64,000 nt of DNA from Streptomyces sp. NBC_00236 (GTDB lineage: Bacteria; Actinomycetota; Actinomycetes; Streptomycetales; Streptomycetaceae), in NCBI RefSeq assembly GCF_036195045.1, contig NZ_CP108100.1, forward strand, positions 5,270,001 through 5,334,000. Direction: 5' to 3'. Both the position numbers and the translations under genes were made by a program. Position 1 is the first letter of the stretch; each line of letters starts with the position of its first letter. The notes beneath the pieces are model-generated. The model saw only the letters and a program-made list of their open reading frames with translations, had not been told where the DNA came from and did no database searches. Positions 33,618 to 41,478 of this stretch are shown one piece after another.

Positions 33618-33630
33618 TGCCGTGTGTGCG

Positions 33631-34578
33631 TCAGTACGAGGAGCCCGACACGCCCAGTGCGCCCGTCGGGTGCCAGACCGTCTTGGTCTCCAGGAAGGCG
33701 GTGAGCCGGTGGGTGCCCGGATCGGCCGACCAGTCGTCGCCGTCCACAGCCTGTGGATGAGCGGCGCCGTGCGCCTCCTTCTCGGGGTCGTGGCGGGCGA
33801 CGGGTGAGCGGCGGACCCGCTTCAGGTTGTCGGCCGCCGCGATCTCCAGCTCCTTCGCCAGATCCGCGTCCGCCCCCGTCAGGTCGATGCCGTTCACGTC
33901 CTGGTGGGAGGCGAGCGGCGCGGCGATCTCCGCCGTCCTCCCCGACAGGATGTTGACCACGCCGCCCGGCAGGTCCGAGGTGGCCAGCACCTCGCCCAGC
34001 GACAGCGCGGGCAGCGGTGACCCTTCCGAGGCCACGACGACCGCCGTGTTGCCGGCCGCGATCACCGGGGCGAGCACCGAGACCAGGCCCAGGAACGACG
34101 ACTTCTGCGGGGCGAGGACGGTCACGACGCCGGTCGGTTCGGGCGTCGAGAGGTTGAGGAACGGTCCCGCGACCGGGTTCGCCCCGCCCACGATCTGGGC
34201 GATCTTGTCCGTCCAGCCCGCGTACCAGACCCAGCGGTCGACCGCCGCGTCCACGACGGCCGTGGCCTTGGACTTGGAGAGACCCTCGGCCTCGGCCACC
34301 TCGCGGACGAACTGGTCCCGGCGGCCCTCCAGCATCTCCGCGATGCGGTAGAGGATCTGGCCGCGGTTGTACGCGGTCGCGCCCGACCAGCCGCCGAACG
34401 CCTTGCGGGCGGCCACGACGGCGTCCCGCGCGTCCTTGCGGGAGGACTGGGGCGCGTTCGCCAGCCACTTGCCCTTGGAGTCGGTCACCTCGTACACCCG
34501 GCCGCTCTCGGAGCGGGGGAACTTGCCCCCGACGTACAGCTTGTAGGTCTTGAAGACGCTCAGTCGCCCGTCAGACAT
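33631..34578 (-). CDS. Truncated, non-catalytic aldehyde dehydrogenase-like protein
   Basis: A 315-residue protein with the N-terminal half of an ALDH fold (YVGGKFPRSESGRVYEV, RGQILYRIAEMLEGRRD, FLNLSTPEPTGVVTVLAPQKSSFLGLVSVLAPVIAAGNTAVV). It then ends in an unrelated basic tail. The conserved catalytic Cys and the GGKS-type Glu loop are absent, so it cannot be an active ALDH by itself. Its ATG overlaps the stop of the full-length ALDH gene by 8 bases. The two together (478 + 315) are about the size of an ALDH16 polypeptide, whose second domain also lacks the catalytic Cys. Confidence 0.85.
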   Translation of the reverse strand: MSDGRLSVFKTYKLYVGGKFPRSESGRVYEVTDSKGKWLANAPQSSRKDARDAVVAARKAFGGWSGATAYNRGQILYRIAEMLEGRRDQFVREVAEAEGLSKSKATAVVDAAVDRWVWYAGWTDKIAQIVGGANPVAGPFLNLSTPEPTGVVTVLAPQKSSFLGLVSVLAPVIAAGNTAVVVASEGSPLPALSLGEVLATSDLPGGVVNILSGRTAEIAAPLASHQDVNGIDLTGADADLAKELEIAAADNLKRVRRSPVARHDPEKEAHGAAHPQAVDGDDWSADPGTHRLTAFLETKTVWHPTGALGVSGSSY

Positions 34579-36007
34579 CGAGGTAGGCCTCCAGACCGTG
34601 ACGGCCGCCTTCGCGGCCGAAGCCCGACTCCTTGTAGCCGCCGAACGGCGAGGTCGGGTCGAACTTGTTGAACGTGTTGGCCCAGACGACGCCCGCCCGG
34701 AGCTTGTTCGCCACCGCGAGGATGCGGGAGCCCTTCTCCGTCCAGATGCCGGCCGAGAGGCCGTACTGGCTGTTGTTGGCCTTGGCGACCGCCTCGTCCG
34801 GCGTACGGAAGGTCAGCACCGACAGGACCGGGCCGAAGATCTCGTCGCGGGCGACGGTGTGCGCCTGGGTGACGCCGGTGAACAGCGTCGGCGCGAACCA
34901 GTAGCCGGCGGACGGCAGCTCGCACGGGGCCGACCAGCGGTTCGCGCCCTCGGCCTCGCCCGTCTCGACGAGCGCGGTGATCCGGGAGAGCTGCTCCTCG
35001 GAGTTGATCGCGCCGATGTCGGTGTTCTTGTCCAGCGGGTCGCCGAGGCGCAGCGTGGACAGCCGGCGCTTGAGGGAGTCCAGCAGTTCGTCCTCGACGG
35101 ACTCCTGTACGAGGAGTCGCGAGCCCGCGCAGCAGACCTGGCCCTGGTTGAAGAAGATGCCGGTGACGATGCCCTCGACGGCCTGGTCGACGGGGGCGTC
35201 GTCGAAGACGATGTTGGCGCCCTTGCCGCCCAGCTCCAGGGTGGCCTTCTTGTCCGTGCCGGCGATCTGGCGGGCGATGGCCTTGCCGACCGCGGTCGAT
35301 CCGGTGAAGGCGATCTTGTTGACGTCGGGGTGTTCGACGAGGGCCGAGCCCGCGTCCCCGTAGCCCGTCAGGATGTTGACGACGCCCTTGGGCAGACCGG
35401 CCTGGCGGCAGATGTCCGCGAAGAAGAGCGCGGAGAGCGGGGTCGTCTCGGCCGGCTTCAGCACCACCGTGTTGCCGGTGGCGAGCGCCGGGGCGATCTT
35501 CCACGCGAGCATCAGGAGCGGGAAGTTCCACGGGATGATCTGGCCGGCGACACCGAGCGGTCGCGGGTTCGCGCCGTAGCCCGCGTGGTCCAGCTTGTCG
35601 GCCCAGCCCGCGTAGTAGAAGAAGTGCGCCGCGACCAGCGGGAGGTCCGCGTCGCGGGTCTCCTTGATCGGCTTGCCGTTGTCCAGGGTCTCCAGGACGG
35701 CCAGTTCGCGCGAGCGCTCCTGGATGATCCTGGCGATCCGGAACAGGTACTTGGCGCGCTCGGAGCCGGGCAGCGCCGACCACTTCTCGAACGCCCGGCG
35801 GGCCGCCTTCACGGCCCGGTCCACGTCCGCGGAGCCTGCCCGCGCGACCTCGGAGAGCACCTCCTCCGACGACGGGCTGACCGTCTTGAAGACCTGACCG
35901 TCGGCGGCGTCGGTGAACTCGCCGTCGATGAACAGGCCGTACGAGGGGGCGATGTCGACGACGGAACGGGATTCCGGCGCCGGTGCGTACTCGAATGCAG
36001 ATGCCAT
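34571..36007 (-). CDS. Aldehyde dehydrogenase
   Basis: A 478-residue NAD(P)-dependent ALDH. Motifs are IIPWNFPLLMLAWKIAPALATGNTVVLKPAE (cofactor binding), FTGSTAVGKAI, ELGGKGANIVF (catalytic Glu region) and FNQGQVCCAGSR (catalytic Cys). It starts at ATG 36007, five bases after the deoC stop, so the operon reads deoC-aldh-truncated aldh. Acetaldehyde released by DeoC from deoxyribose-5-phosphate is a natural substrate, which would turn deoxynucleosides into acetate or acetyl-CoA precursors. Confidence 0.93.
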   Translation of the reverse strand: MASAFEYAPAPESRSVVDIAPSYGLFIDGEFTDAADGQVFKTVSPSSEEVLSEVARAGSADVDRAVKAARRAFEKWSALPGSERAKYLFRIARIIQERSRELAVLETLDNGKPIKETRDADLPLVAAHFFYYAGWADKLDHAGYGANPRPLGVAGQIIPWNFPLLMLAWKIAPALATGNTVVLKPAETTPLSALFFADICRQAGLPKGVVNILTGYGDAGSALVEHPDVNKIAFTGSTAVGKAIARQIAGTDKKATLELGGKGANIVFDDAPVDQAVEGIVTGIFFNQGQVCCAGSRLLVQESVEDELLDSLKRRLSTLRLGDPLDKNTDIGAINSEEQLSRITALVETGEAEGANRWSAPCELPSAGYWFAPTLFTGVTQAHTVARDEIFGPVLSVLTFRTPDEAVAKANNSQYGLSAGIWTEKGSRILAVANKLRAGVVWANTFNKFDPTSPFGGYKESGFGREGGRHGLEAYLDV

Positions 36008-36012
36008 GGGAA

Positions 36013-36969
36013 TCAGTCCACCGTCACGTAATCGGGGCCGGAGTAACGGCCGGTGCTGAGCTTCTGGCGCTGCATCAGCAGGTCGTTCAGCAGGCTGGAG
36101 GCGCCGAAACGGAACCAGTGGCTGTCCAGCCAGTCCTCGCCCGCCGTCTCGTTCACCAGCACCAGGAACTTGATCGCGTCCTTGGAGGTGCGGATGCCGC
36201 CGGCCGGCTTCACGCCGATCTGGATGCCGGTCTGCGCGCGGAAGTCGCGCACCGCCTCCAGCATCAGCAGGGTGTTCGCGGGTGTGGCGTTGACGCCGAC
36301 CTTGCCGGTCGACGTCTTGATGAAGTCCGCGCCGGCCAGCATCCCGAGCCAGGAGGCCCGGCGGATGTTGTCGTACGTGGACAGCTCGCCGGTCTCGAAG
36401 ATCACCTTCAGCCGGGCCCGGCCGCACTCGGCCTTCACGGCGAGGATTTCCTCGTACACCTTCAGATAGCGGCCGGAGAGGAAGGCGCCGCGGTCGATCA
36501 CCATGTCGATCTCGTCGGCCCCGGCCGCCACGGCGTCGCGGACGTCCGCGAGCTTGACGTCGAGTGCGGCGCGCCCGGCGGGGAAGGCCGTCGCGACGGA
36601 CGCCACCTTCACGCCGGAACCGGCCAGGGCGGCCACCGCGGTCGCCGCCATGTCGGGGTAGACGCAGACCGCCGCGGTGTGCGGGGTCGTGCGGTCGGTG
36701 GGATCGGGATGGACGGCCTTGGCGGCGAGCGCGCGGACCTTGCCCGGGGTGTCCGAGCCTTCCAGCGTCGTCAGGTCGATCATCGAAATGGCGAGGTCGA
36801 TGGCGTACGCCTTGGCCGTCGTCTTGATCGAACGGGTTCCGAGCGAGGCGGCGCGCGCTTCGAGGCCGACGGCGTCGACGCCGGGCAGCCCGTGCAGGAA
36901 GCGGCGCAGCGCACTGTCGGACGCCGTCGCGTCGGCGAATGCGGGAGCAGTGGTGGGCATGGTCACCAC
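36013..36969 (-). CDS. deoC: Deoxyribose-phosphate aldolase
   Basis: A 318-residue class I aldolase cleaving 2-deoxyribose-5-phosphate to glyceraldehyde-3-phosphate and acetaldehyde. The Schiff-base Lys lies in GADFIKTSTGKVG and the second Lys in IGVKPAGGIRTSKDA; the substrate motif ADEIDMVIDRG is also present. It is the longer, ALDH-associated form of the family. The operator 36980-36991 is only 11 bases from GTG 36969, so a leaderless start is likely; ATG 36960 is also possible. Confidence 0.95.
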   Translation of the reverse strand: MVTMPTTAPAFADATASDSALRRFLHGLPGVDAVGLEARAASLGTRSIKTTAKAYAIDLAISMIDLTTLEGSDTPGKVRALAAKAVHPDPTDRTTPHTAAVCVYPDMAATAVAALAGSGVKVASVATAFPAGRAALDVKLADVRDAVAAGADEIDMVIDRGAFLSGRYLKVYEEILAVKAECGRARLKVIFETGELSTYDNIRRASWLGMLAGADFIKTSTGKVGVNATPANTLLMLEAVRDFRAQTGIQIGVKPAGGIRTSKDAIKFLVLVNETAGEDWLDSHWFRFGASSLLNDLLMQRQKLSTGRYSGPDYVTVD

Positions 36970-36979
36970 ATGAGCATAT

Positions 36980-36991
36980 CTACGCGCGTAG
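36980..36991 (-). promoter_or_regulatory. Perfect palindromic operator upstream of deoC
   Basis: CTACGCGCGTAG again, with CTGTACAGG three bases further upstream (minus strand), a second element shared with the purine nucleoside phosphorylase promoter. The right edge merges with TAGATATGCT, which offers -10 hexamers TAGATA or TATGCT. Confidence 0.65.
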
Positions 36992-37140
36992 CGGCCTGTA
37001 CAGGGGCCCAGGTCGGACGCGTATCGCGCGGCGGCGCGGCGGCGGCGTACGCGTGTCCGGAGCCCGCCCCGCCGGACTCCGGACGCGTGTCCGGGCGGCC
37101 GCCCCCGCGTCCGCCGCGCCCGTCAGGCAGAATCGGGCTC

Positions 37141-37779
37141 ATGACGAGCCCCACACCGCCCTCCGAGCCCACCTACGCCGACCGGACGTTCCGGTCGCCC
37201 GCCGGGCTGATCGGAGGCGTCCTGCTGCTCGTGCTCGTCGGCTGGATCGGCGTGGACGCCATCATCCAGGGCGAGGGCACGGTGCCGTGGCTGGCGCTGG
37301 CCGCGCTGCTGACCGTGGTGCCGCTGGTGATCGCCTTCACCCTGCGGCCGGTGGTGTCCGCCAACGCACAGCGCATCCGGATCCGTAACCCGTTCCGGAC
37401 GATCACGCTGCCGTGGACCGACGTCAAGGACGTCCGGGCCGGGTACTCGAGCGAGATCTTCACCGAGCGCGGCGCGAAGTACCAGCTCTACGCGATCCCG
37501 GTGTCGCTGCGGCAGCGCAAGAAGGCCGCCCGCCACCAGTCCCGGCAGGCGGTCGACGACCCGTACGGCCGGACGTCCGCCACCGCCGACGTACGCGACA
37601 CGAAGGCGCGGGAGGCGGTCGCCGACCAGACGATGCACGATCTGCGGCAGCTGGCCGAGCACGCGGGCGACAAGCCCGCCGCCGAGGGCGCCGTCACGTC
37701 GGTCCGCTGGGCGTACGAGGTGATCGCTCCGGCCGTCGTGGGCGCCGTGCTGCTGGTGGTGCTGCTCATCGTCGGCTGA
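37141..37779 (+). CDS. PH-domain membrane protein
   Basis: A 212-residue protein with two N-terminal membrane segments (SPAGLIGGVLLLVLVGWIGVDAI and VPWLALAALLTVVPLVIAF), a PH-like DUF domain (VSANAQRIRIRNPFRTITLPWTDVKDVRAGYSSEIFTERGAKYQLYAIPV) and a C-terminal anchor (VIAPAVVGAVLLVVLLIVG). Bacterial PH proteins of this kind are widespread in Streptomyces and of unknown role. It is divergent from deoC. Confidence 0.88.
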   Translation: MTSPTPPSEPTYADRTFRSPAGLIGGVLLLVLVGWIGVDAIIQGEGTVPWLALAALLTVVPLVIAFTLRPVVSANAQRIRIRNPFRTITLPWTDVKDVRAGYSSEIFTERGAKYQLYAIPVSLRQRKKAARHQSRQAVDDPYGRTSATADVRDTKAREAVADQTMHDLRQLAEHAGDKPAAEGAVTSVRWAYEVIAPAVVGAVLLVVLLIVG

Positions 37780-37861
37780 CGGGCCAACAGCCGGCGGTCG
37801 CCGCGCGGACGGCGCAGGGGGACTCCGACCGCCGGGCGAACAGCGAGAAGCGTCCCCGCGG

Positions 37862-37902
37862 ACACCGGCTTCACGTACCTGATGCGTACGTGAAGCCGGT
37901 GT
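37862..37902. terminator. Strong bidirectional terminator
   Basis: Perfect 17-base arms (37862-37878 and 37886-37902) with a 7-base loop lie between the convergent PH-domain and phosphosugar mutase genes. Confidence 0.88.
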
Positions 37903-37917
37903 GCGGAACGCGAACGG

Positions 37918-39561
37918 TCAGATCCCGGCCGCGGCCGCCAGGTCCCGCTTGATGCCGGCCAGCAGCTCGGCGCCCTTCGCACGGGCCGCGGGCAGCTCGT
38001 CGGCCGAGCCGACCGGCACCACGACCTCCAGGTAGCACTTGAGCTTCGGCTCGGTGCCGCTCGGGCGGACGATCACCCGGGCGCCCTCCAGCCGATAGCG
38101 CAGCCCGTCGGTCGGCGGCAGCAGCTCCGTACCGTGCGACAGGTCCTCGGCCGACGTGACGGCCAGGCCCGCGAGTGCGGCCGGCGGCTGCTCGCGCAGG
38201 CGGCGCATGGCGTCCGCGATGACGGACAGGTCCTCGACCCGGACCGACAGCTGGTCGGTGGCGTGCAGCCCGTGTTCCAGGGCGAGGTCGTCCAGCAGGT
38301 CGAGCAGGGTGCGGCCCTGCTCCTTGAGTACGGAGGCGAGTTCGGCGACCAGCAGCGCGGCCGTTATGCCGTCCTTGTCGCGGACGCCGTCCGGGTCGAC
38401 GCAGTAGCCGAGCGCCTCCTCGTAGCCGTACCGCAGGCCCTCCACGCGGGCGATCCACTTGAAGCCGGTCAGCGTCTCCTCGTGACCGAGGCCCGCCTTC
38501 TGCGCGATCCGGCCGAGGAGGGACGACGACACGATCGACTCGGCGAACACGCCGCTGACACCGCGGCGGACCAGGTGGGCGGCGAGCAGCGCGCCGACCT
38601 CGTCACCACGCAGCATCCGCCAGCCGCCGTCCACGGCCGGGTCGGGGACGGCGACGGCGCAGCGGTCCGCGTCCGGGTCGTTGGCGATGACGAGGTCCGG
38701 GTCCGAGCGGCGCGCGGTGGCGAACGCGAGGTCCATCGCGCCGGGCTCCTCCGGATTGGGGAACGCGACGGTGGGGAACGCGGGGTCGGGCTCGGCCTGC
38801 TCGGCGACGAGGACCGGGGCGGGGAAGCCGGCGCGGTCGAAGGCGGCGGTGAGCACGGAGGCGCCGACGCCGTGCATGGCGGTGTAGACGACGCGGGCGG
38901 TGCGCGGCGATCCCGCGTCCAGGACGGCGTCCGTACGGGCCAGATAGGCGTCCAGGACCTCGTCGCCGAGGGTCTCCCAGCCGCTGTCGGGGCGGGGCAC
39001 GGTGTCGAGCGGGCCGACCGCGTCGATCGCGGCGGCGATCTCACCGTCGGCCGGCGGCACGATCTGCGAGCCGTCGCCGAGGTAGACCTTGTAGCCGTTG
39101 TCGCGCGGCGGGTTGTGACTGGCGGTCACCTCGACGCCCGCGACGGCCCCCAGATGCCTTATGGCGTAGGCCAGGACGGGGGTGGGGAGCGGGCGGGGGA
39201 GCACGGCGGCCCGCAGACCGGCGCCGGTCATCACGGCCGCGGTGTCCCGGGCGAAGTCGGTGGACTTGTAGCGGGCGTCGTAGCCGATGACGACGAGACC
39301 GCCGTCCTGCCCCTGGTCCTTCAGGTACGCGGCGAGCCCGGCGGCGGCCCGGATGACGACGGCGCGGTTCATCCGCATGGGCCCGGCGCCGATCTCACCG
39401 CGGAGTCCGGCGGTGCCGAACTGGAGCGTGCCGGCGAAGCGTGCCCCGAGCTCGTCGAGGTCCTCGGCGTCGATGAGCTTCGCGAGCTCGTCGCGGGTCT
39501 CGGGGTCGGGGTCCTCGGCGAGCCAGGTCCTGGCCCGGGCGATGAGGTTCTGCGTCGTCAC
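37918..39561 (-). CDS. Phospho-sugar mutase (phosphomannomutase/phosphopentomutase-like)
   Basis: A 547-residue alpha-D-phosphohexomutase. The phosphoserine loop reads VTASHNPPRDNGYKVY, the metal loop NDPDADRCA, the sugar loop EEALGYCVDP and the phosphate-binding loop RPSGTEPKLKCY. GTG 39561 is the start. Annotation could be phosphomannomutase or phosphoglucomutase. Because it sits between deoC and a purine nucleoside phosphorylase, a pentose-phosphate role (ribose-1-P to ribose-5-P, like PGM2) is the attractive alternative. Confidence 0.93.
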   Translation of the reverse strand: MTTQNLIARARTWLAEDPDPETRDELAKLIDAEDLDELGARFAGTLQFGTAGLRGEIGAGPMRMNRAVVIRAAAGLAAYLKDQGQDGGLVVIGYDARYKSTDFARDTAAVMTGAGLRAAVLPRPLPTPVLAYAIRHLGAVAGVEVTASHNPPRDNGYKVYLGDGSQIVPPADGEIAAAIDAVGPLDTVPRPDSGWETLGDEVLDAYLARTDAVLDAGSPRTARVVYTAMHGVGASVLTAAFDRAGFPAPVLVAEQAEPDPAFPTVAFPNPEEPGAMDLAFATARRSDPDLVIANDPDADRCAVAVPDPAVDGGWRMLRGDEVGALLAAHLVRRGVSGVFAESIVSSSLLGRIAQKAGLGHEETLTGFKWIARVEGLRYGYEEALGYCVDPDGVRDKDGITAALLVAELASVLKEQGRTLLDLLDDLALEHGLHATDQLSVRVEDLSVIADAMRRLREQPPAALAGLAVTSAEDLSHGTELLPPTDGLRYRLEGARVIVRPSGTEPKLKCYLEVVVPVGSADELPAARAKGAELLAGIKRDLAAAAGI

Positions 39562-39695
39562 GGTGTCCGCCTTTCCGGTTTCCGTTTCCGGGTGCGTGGT
39601 GCGTGGTGCGTGGGGGGATGCGGTGCGGGTGGTCGGGCCTGCGGCGCCTGTGTTCCCCTACCCGCCCCTTCCCGAACCCGGGGCCCGGCCCCGGA

Positions 39696-39757
39696 CCCCG
39701 CGCCTCGAACGCCGGCGGGGCTGACTCCTGAGCCCCTCCGGCGATTGGGGCGCGGGG
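39696..39757. repeat. Inverted copies of a Streptomyces-type GC-rich intergenic element
   Basis: Arms 39696-39722 and 39731-39757 are near complements built around (G)CTCCTC-GA-CGCCGGAGGGGC. A second palindrome GGGGGCAGCGCCCCC follows at 39762-39776. The same two units recur at 44.1 and 48.3 kb. It separates the mutase and phosphorylase genes and could act as a terminator. Confidence 0.7.
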
Positions 39758-39795
39758 GTACGGGGGCAGCGCCCCCGAGAAGGCGCCGCCCGCCG

Positions 39796-40620
39796 TCAGA
39801 TCCGGTCCAGGACCCTCGCCAGCAGCGACCCCATCCGGGTCGCCGAGTCGCGCCCCGCCTGCAGCACCTCTTCGTGGTTCAGCGGCTCCCCGCTCAGCCC
39901 CGCCGCCAGGTTCGTCACCAGGGAGATGCCCAGCACCTCCGCGCCCGCCTCGCGGGCCGCGATGGCCTCCAGCACGGTGGACATGCCGACGAGGTCGCCG
40001 CCCATCACGCGGACCATGTTGATCTCGGCCGGGGTCTCGTAGTGCGGGCCGGGGAACTGCACGTACACGCCCTCTTCGAGGGTCTCGTCGATCTCCTTGC
40101 ACAGCGCCCGCAGCCGCGGCGAGTACAGGTCGGTCAGATCGACGAAGTTGGCGCCGATGATCGGCGACGCCGCCGTGAGGTTGATGTGGTCGCTGATCAG
40201 GACCGGCTGTCCGGGGCGCATGCCCTCGCGCAGACCGCCGCAGCCGTTCGTCAGCACGATGGTCTTGCAGCCCGCGGCGACGGCGGTGCGCACCCCGTGC
40301 GACACGGCGGCGACGCCACGGCCCTCGTAGAAGTGCGTGCGGCCGAGGAAGACCAGGACGCGCTTCTCGCCGATGAGGTACGAGCGGATCGTGCCGCCGT
40401 GGCCCTCGACCGCGGGGGCGGGGAAACCGGGCAGGTCCGTCACCGGGAACTCGGCCTCCGGAGTGCCGAGCGCATCGCCGGCCGGCGCCCAGCCGGAACC
40501 CATCACGAGGGCGACGTCGTGGGTCTCGGCACCGGTCAGCTCGCGCAGGCGGGCAGCGGCGTCGGCGGCGGCGGCGTGCGGGTCGCCCTGGATGTGGTCC
40601 GGAATAACTGATGCGTTCAC
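39796..40620 (-). CDS. Purine nucleoside phosphorylase (trimeric type)
   Basis: A 274-residue enzyme splitting inosine and guanosine (and deoxy forms) with phosphate. Family motifs are [67 protein letters not shown] and [20 protein letters not shown]. These are those of the trimeric PunA/XapA class, not hexameric DeoD. The GTG start follows the shared operator by 25 bases. It works directly after adenosine deaminase and supplies (deoxy)ribose-1-phosphate to the adjacent mutase. Confidence 0.95.
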   Translation of the reverse strand: MNASVIPDHIQGDPHAAAADAAARLRELTGAETHDVALVMGSGWAPAGDALGTPEAEFPVTDLPGFPAPAVEGHGGTIRSYLIGEKRVLVFLGRTHFYEGRGVAAVSHGVRTAVAAGCKTIVLTNGCGGLREGMRPGQPVLISDHINLTAASPIIGANFVDLTDLYSPRLRALCKEIDETLEEGVYVQFPGPHYETPAEINMVRVMGGDLVGMSTVLEAIAAREAGAEVLGISLVTNLAAGLSGEPLNHEEVLQAGRDSATRMGSLLARVLDRI

Positions 40621-40645
40621 GCGGATGAGCGTAACCGCTGAATCC

Positions 40646-40657
40646 CTACGCGCGTAG
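40646..40657 (-). promoter_or_regulatory. Perfect palindromic operator upstream of purine nucleoside phosphorylase
   Basis: CTACGCGCGTAG with CTGTACAGG five bases upstream, as at deoC. The right edge forms TAGGGA, a possible -10 box 16 bases after TGTACA. Confidence 0.65.
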
Positions 40658-40755
40658 ATGCTCCTGTACAGAGTCTTGGCGCGTTCGTTTGTGTGTTCCC
40701 ACAGCGAGCCGCGGGTGGGGCGGGGAAAAGCCAGATCAGAGCGGGTTGCCGGCGC

Positions 40756-41193
40756 TCAGCACGGGCGCTTGCGGAGTTCCATCACATAGTCGTGCGGCGC
40801 GCCCGCGGAATCGGCCGCGTCGGCCACCTCGCCCAGGTAGCGGGCGGACGGCAGCCCGCCCTCGTACCCGTTCAGCACGTACATCCAGGCCGGCTCCTCG
40901 CCGTCCAGGGTGTGCACCCGGACCCGCATGCGGCGGTAGATGTCCAGGCCGACGCCCTCCCAGCGGTCCATGGAGTCCTCGTCCATGGGTGCCAGGTCGT
41001 AGAGCGCCACGAACACCTGGGAGCGCGGCGCCTCGACCACCGTGGCCAGCGCGCCTTCCCAGCCCATCTGCTCGCCGCCGAACGTGAGCCGCCAGCCGTT
41101 CAGCCAGCCGGTGCCGCGCAGCGGGGAGTGCGGTGCGCGGCGCGTCATCAGCCGCGCGTCGAGGTTGCCGGCGTACGCGGCGTAGAGCGACAT
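40756..41193 (-). CDS. Gamma-glutamylcyclotransferase-fold protein
   Basis: A 145-residue soluble protein of the GGCT/AIG2 fold. SLYAAYAGNLDARLMTRRAP is the typical YxGNL opening, and WMYVLNGYEGGLPSARYLGEVADAADSAG the closing half. Enzymes of this fold cleave gamma-glutamyl amides, but many bacterial members have no proven activity. ATG 41193 is the only start that gives the family N-terminus. It is divergent from the flavoprotein gene. Confidence 0.85.
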   Translation of the reverse strand: MSLYAAYAGNLDARLMTRRAPHSPLRGTGWLNGWRLTFGGEQMGWEGALATVVEAPRSQVFVALYDLAPMDEDSMDRWEGVGLDIYRRMRVRVHTLDGEEPAWMYVLNGYEGGLPSARYLGEVADAADSAGAPHDYVMELRKRPC

Positions 41194-41478
41194 GGGATCG
41201 AGGGTACGGGAGGTGACGCCGGGAGCGTCGATTCCTGGGAGGAACCACCCCGCCCGGGGATCCTGATCCGGGCCGGCCGCCCTCTGTGCGCCGACGGGTC
41301 CGACCGGCCGTTTCCCGCGCCCGGAGCGCCCCGGCGCACGGATGGAGGGCCCCGGGGCGAAGCACCTTGGCGCGTGCGGGACAATGAAGTACGTACTGCA
41401 TTCCCCCGGGGCGGCCCCCCGGACCCCCGGCCGGGACAGCAGACGGCCGCGGGACGAGAAACGCGAGGCGGACTTTTC

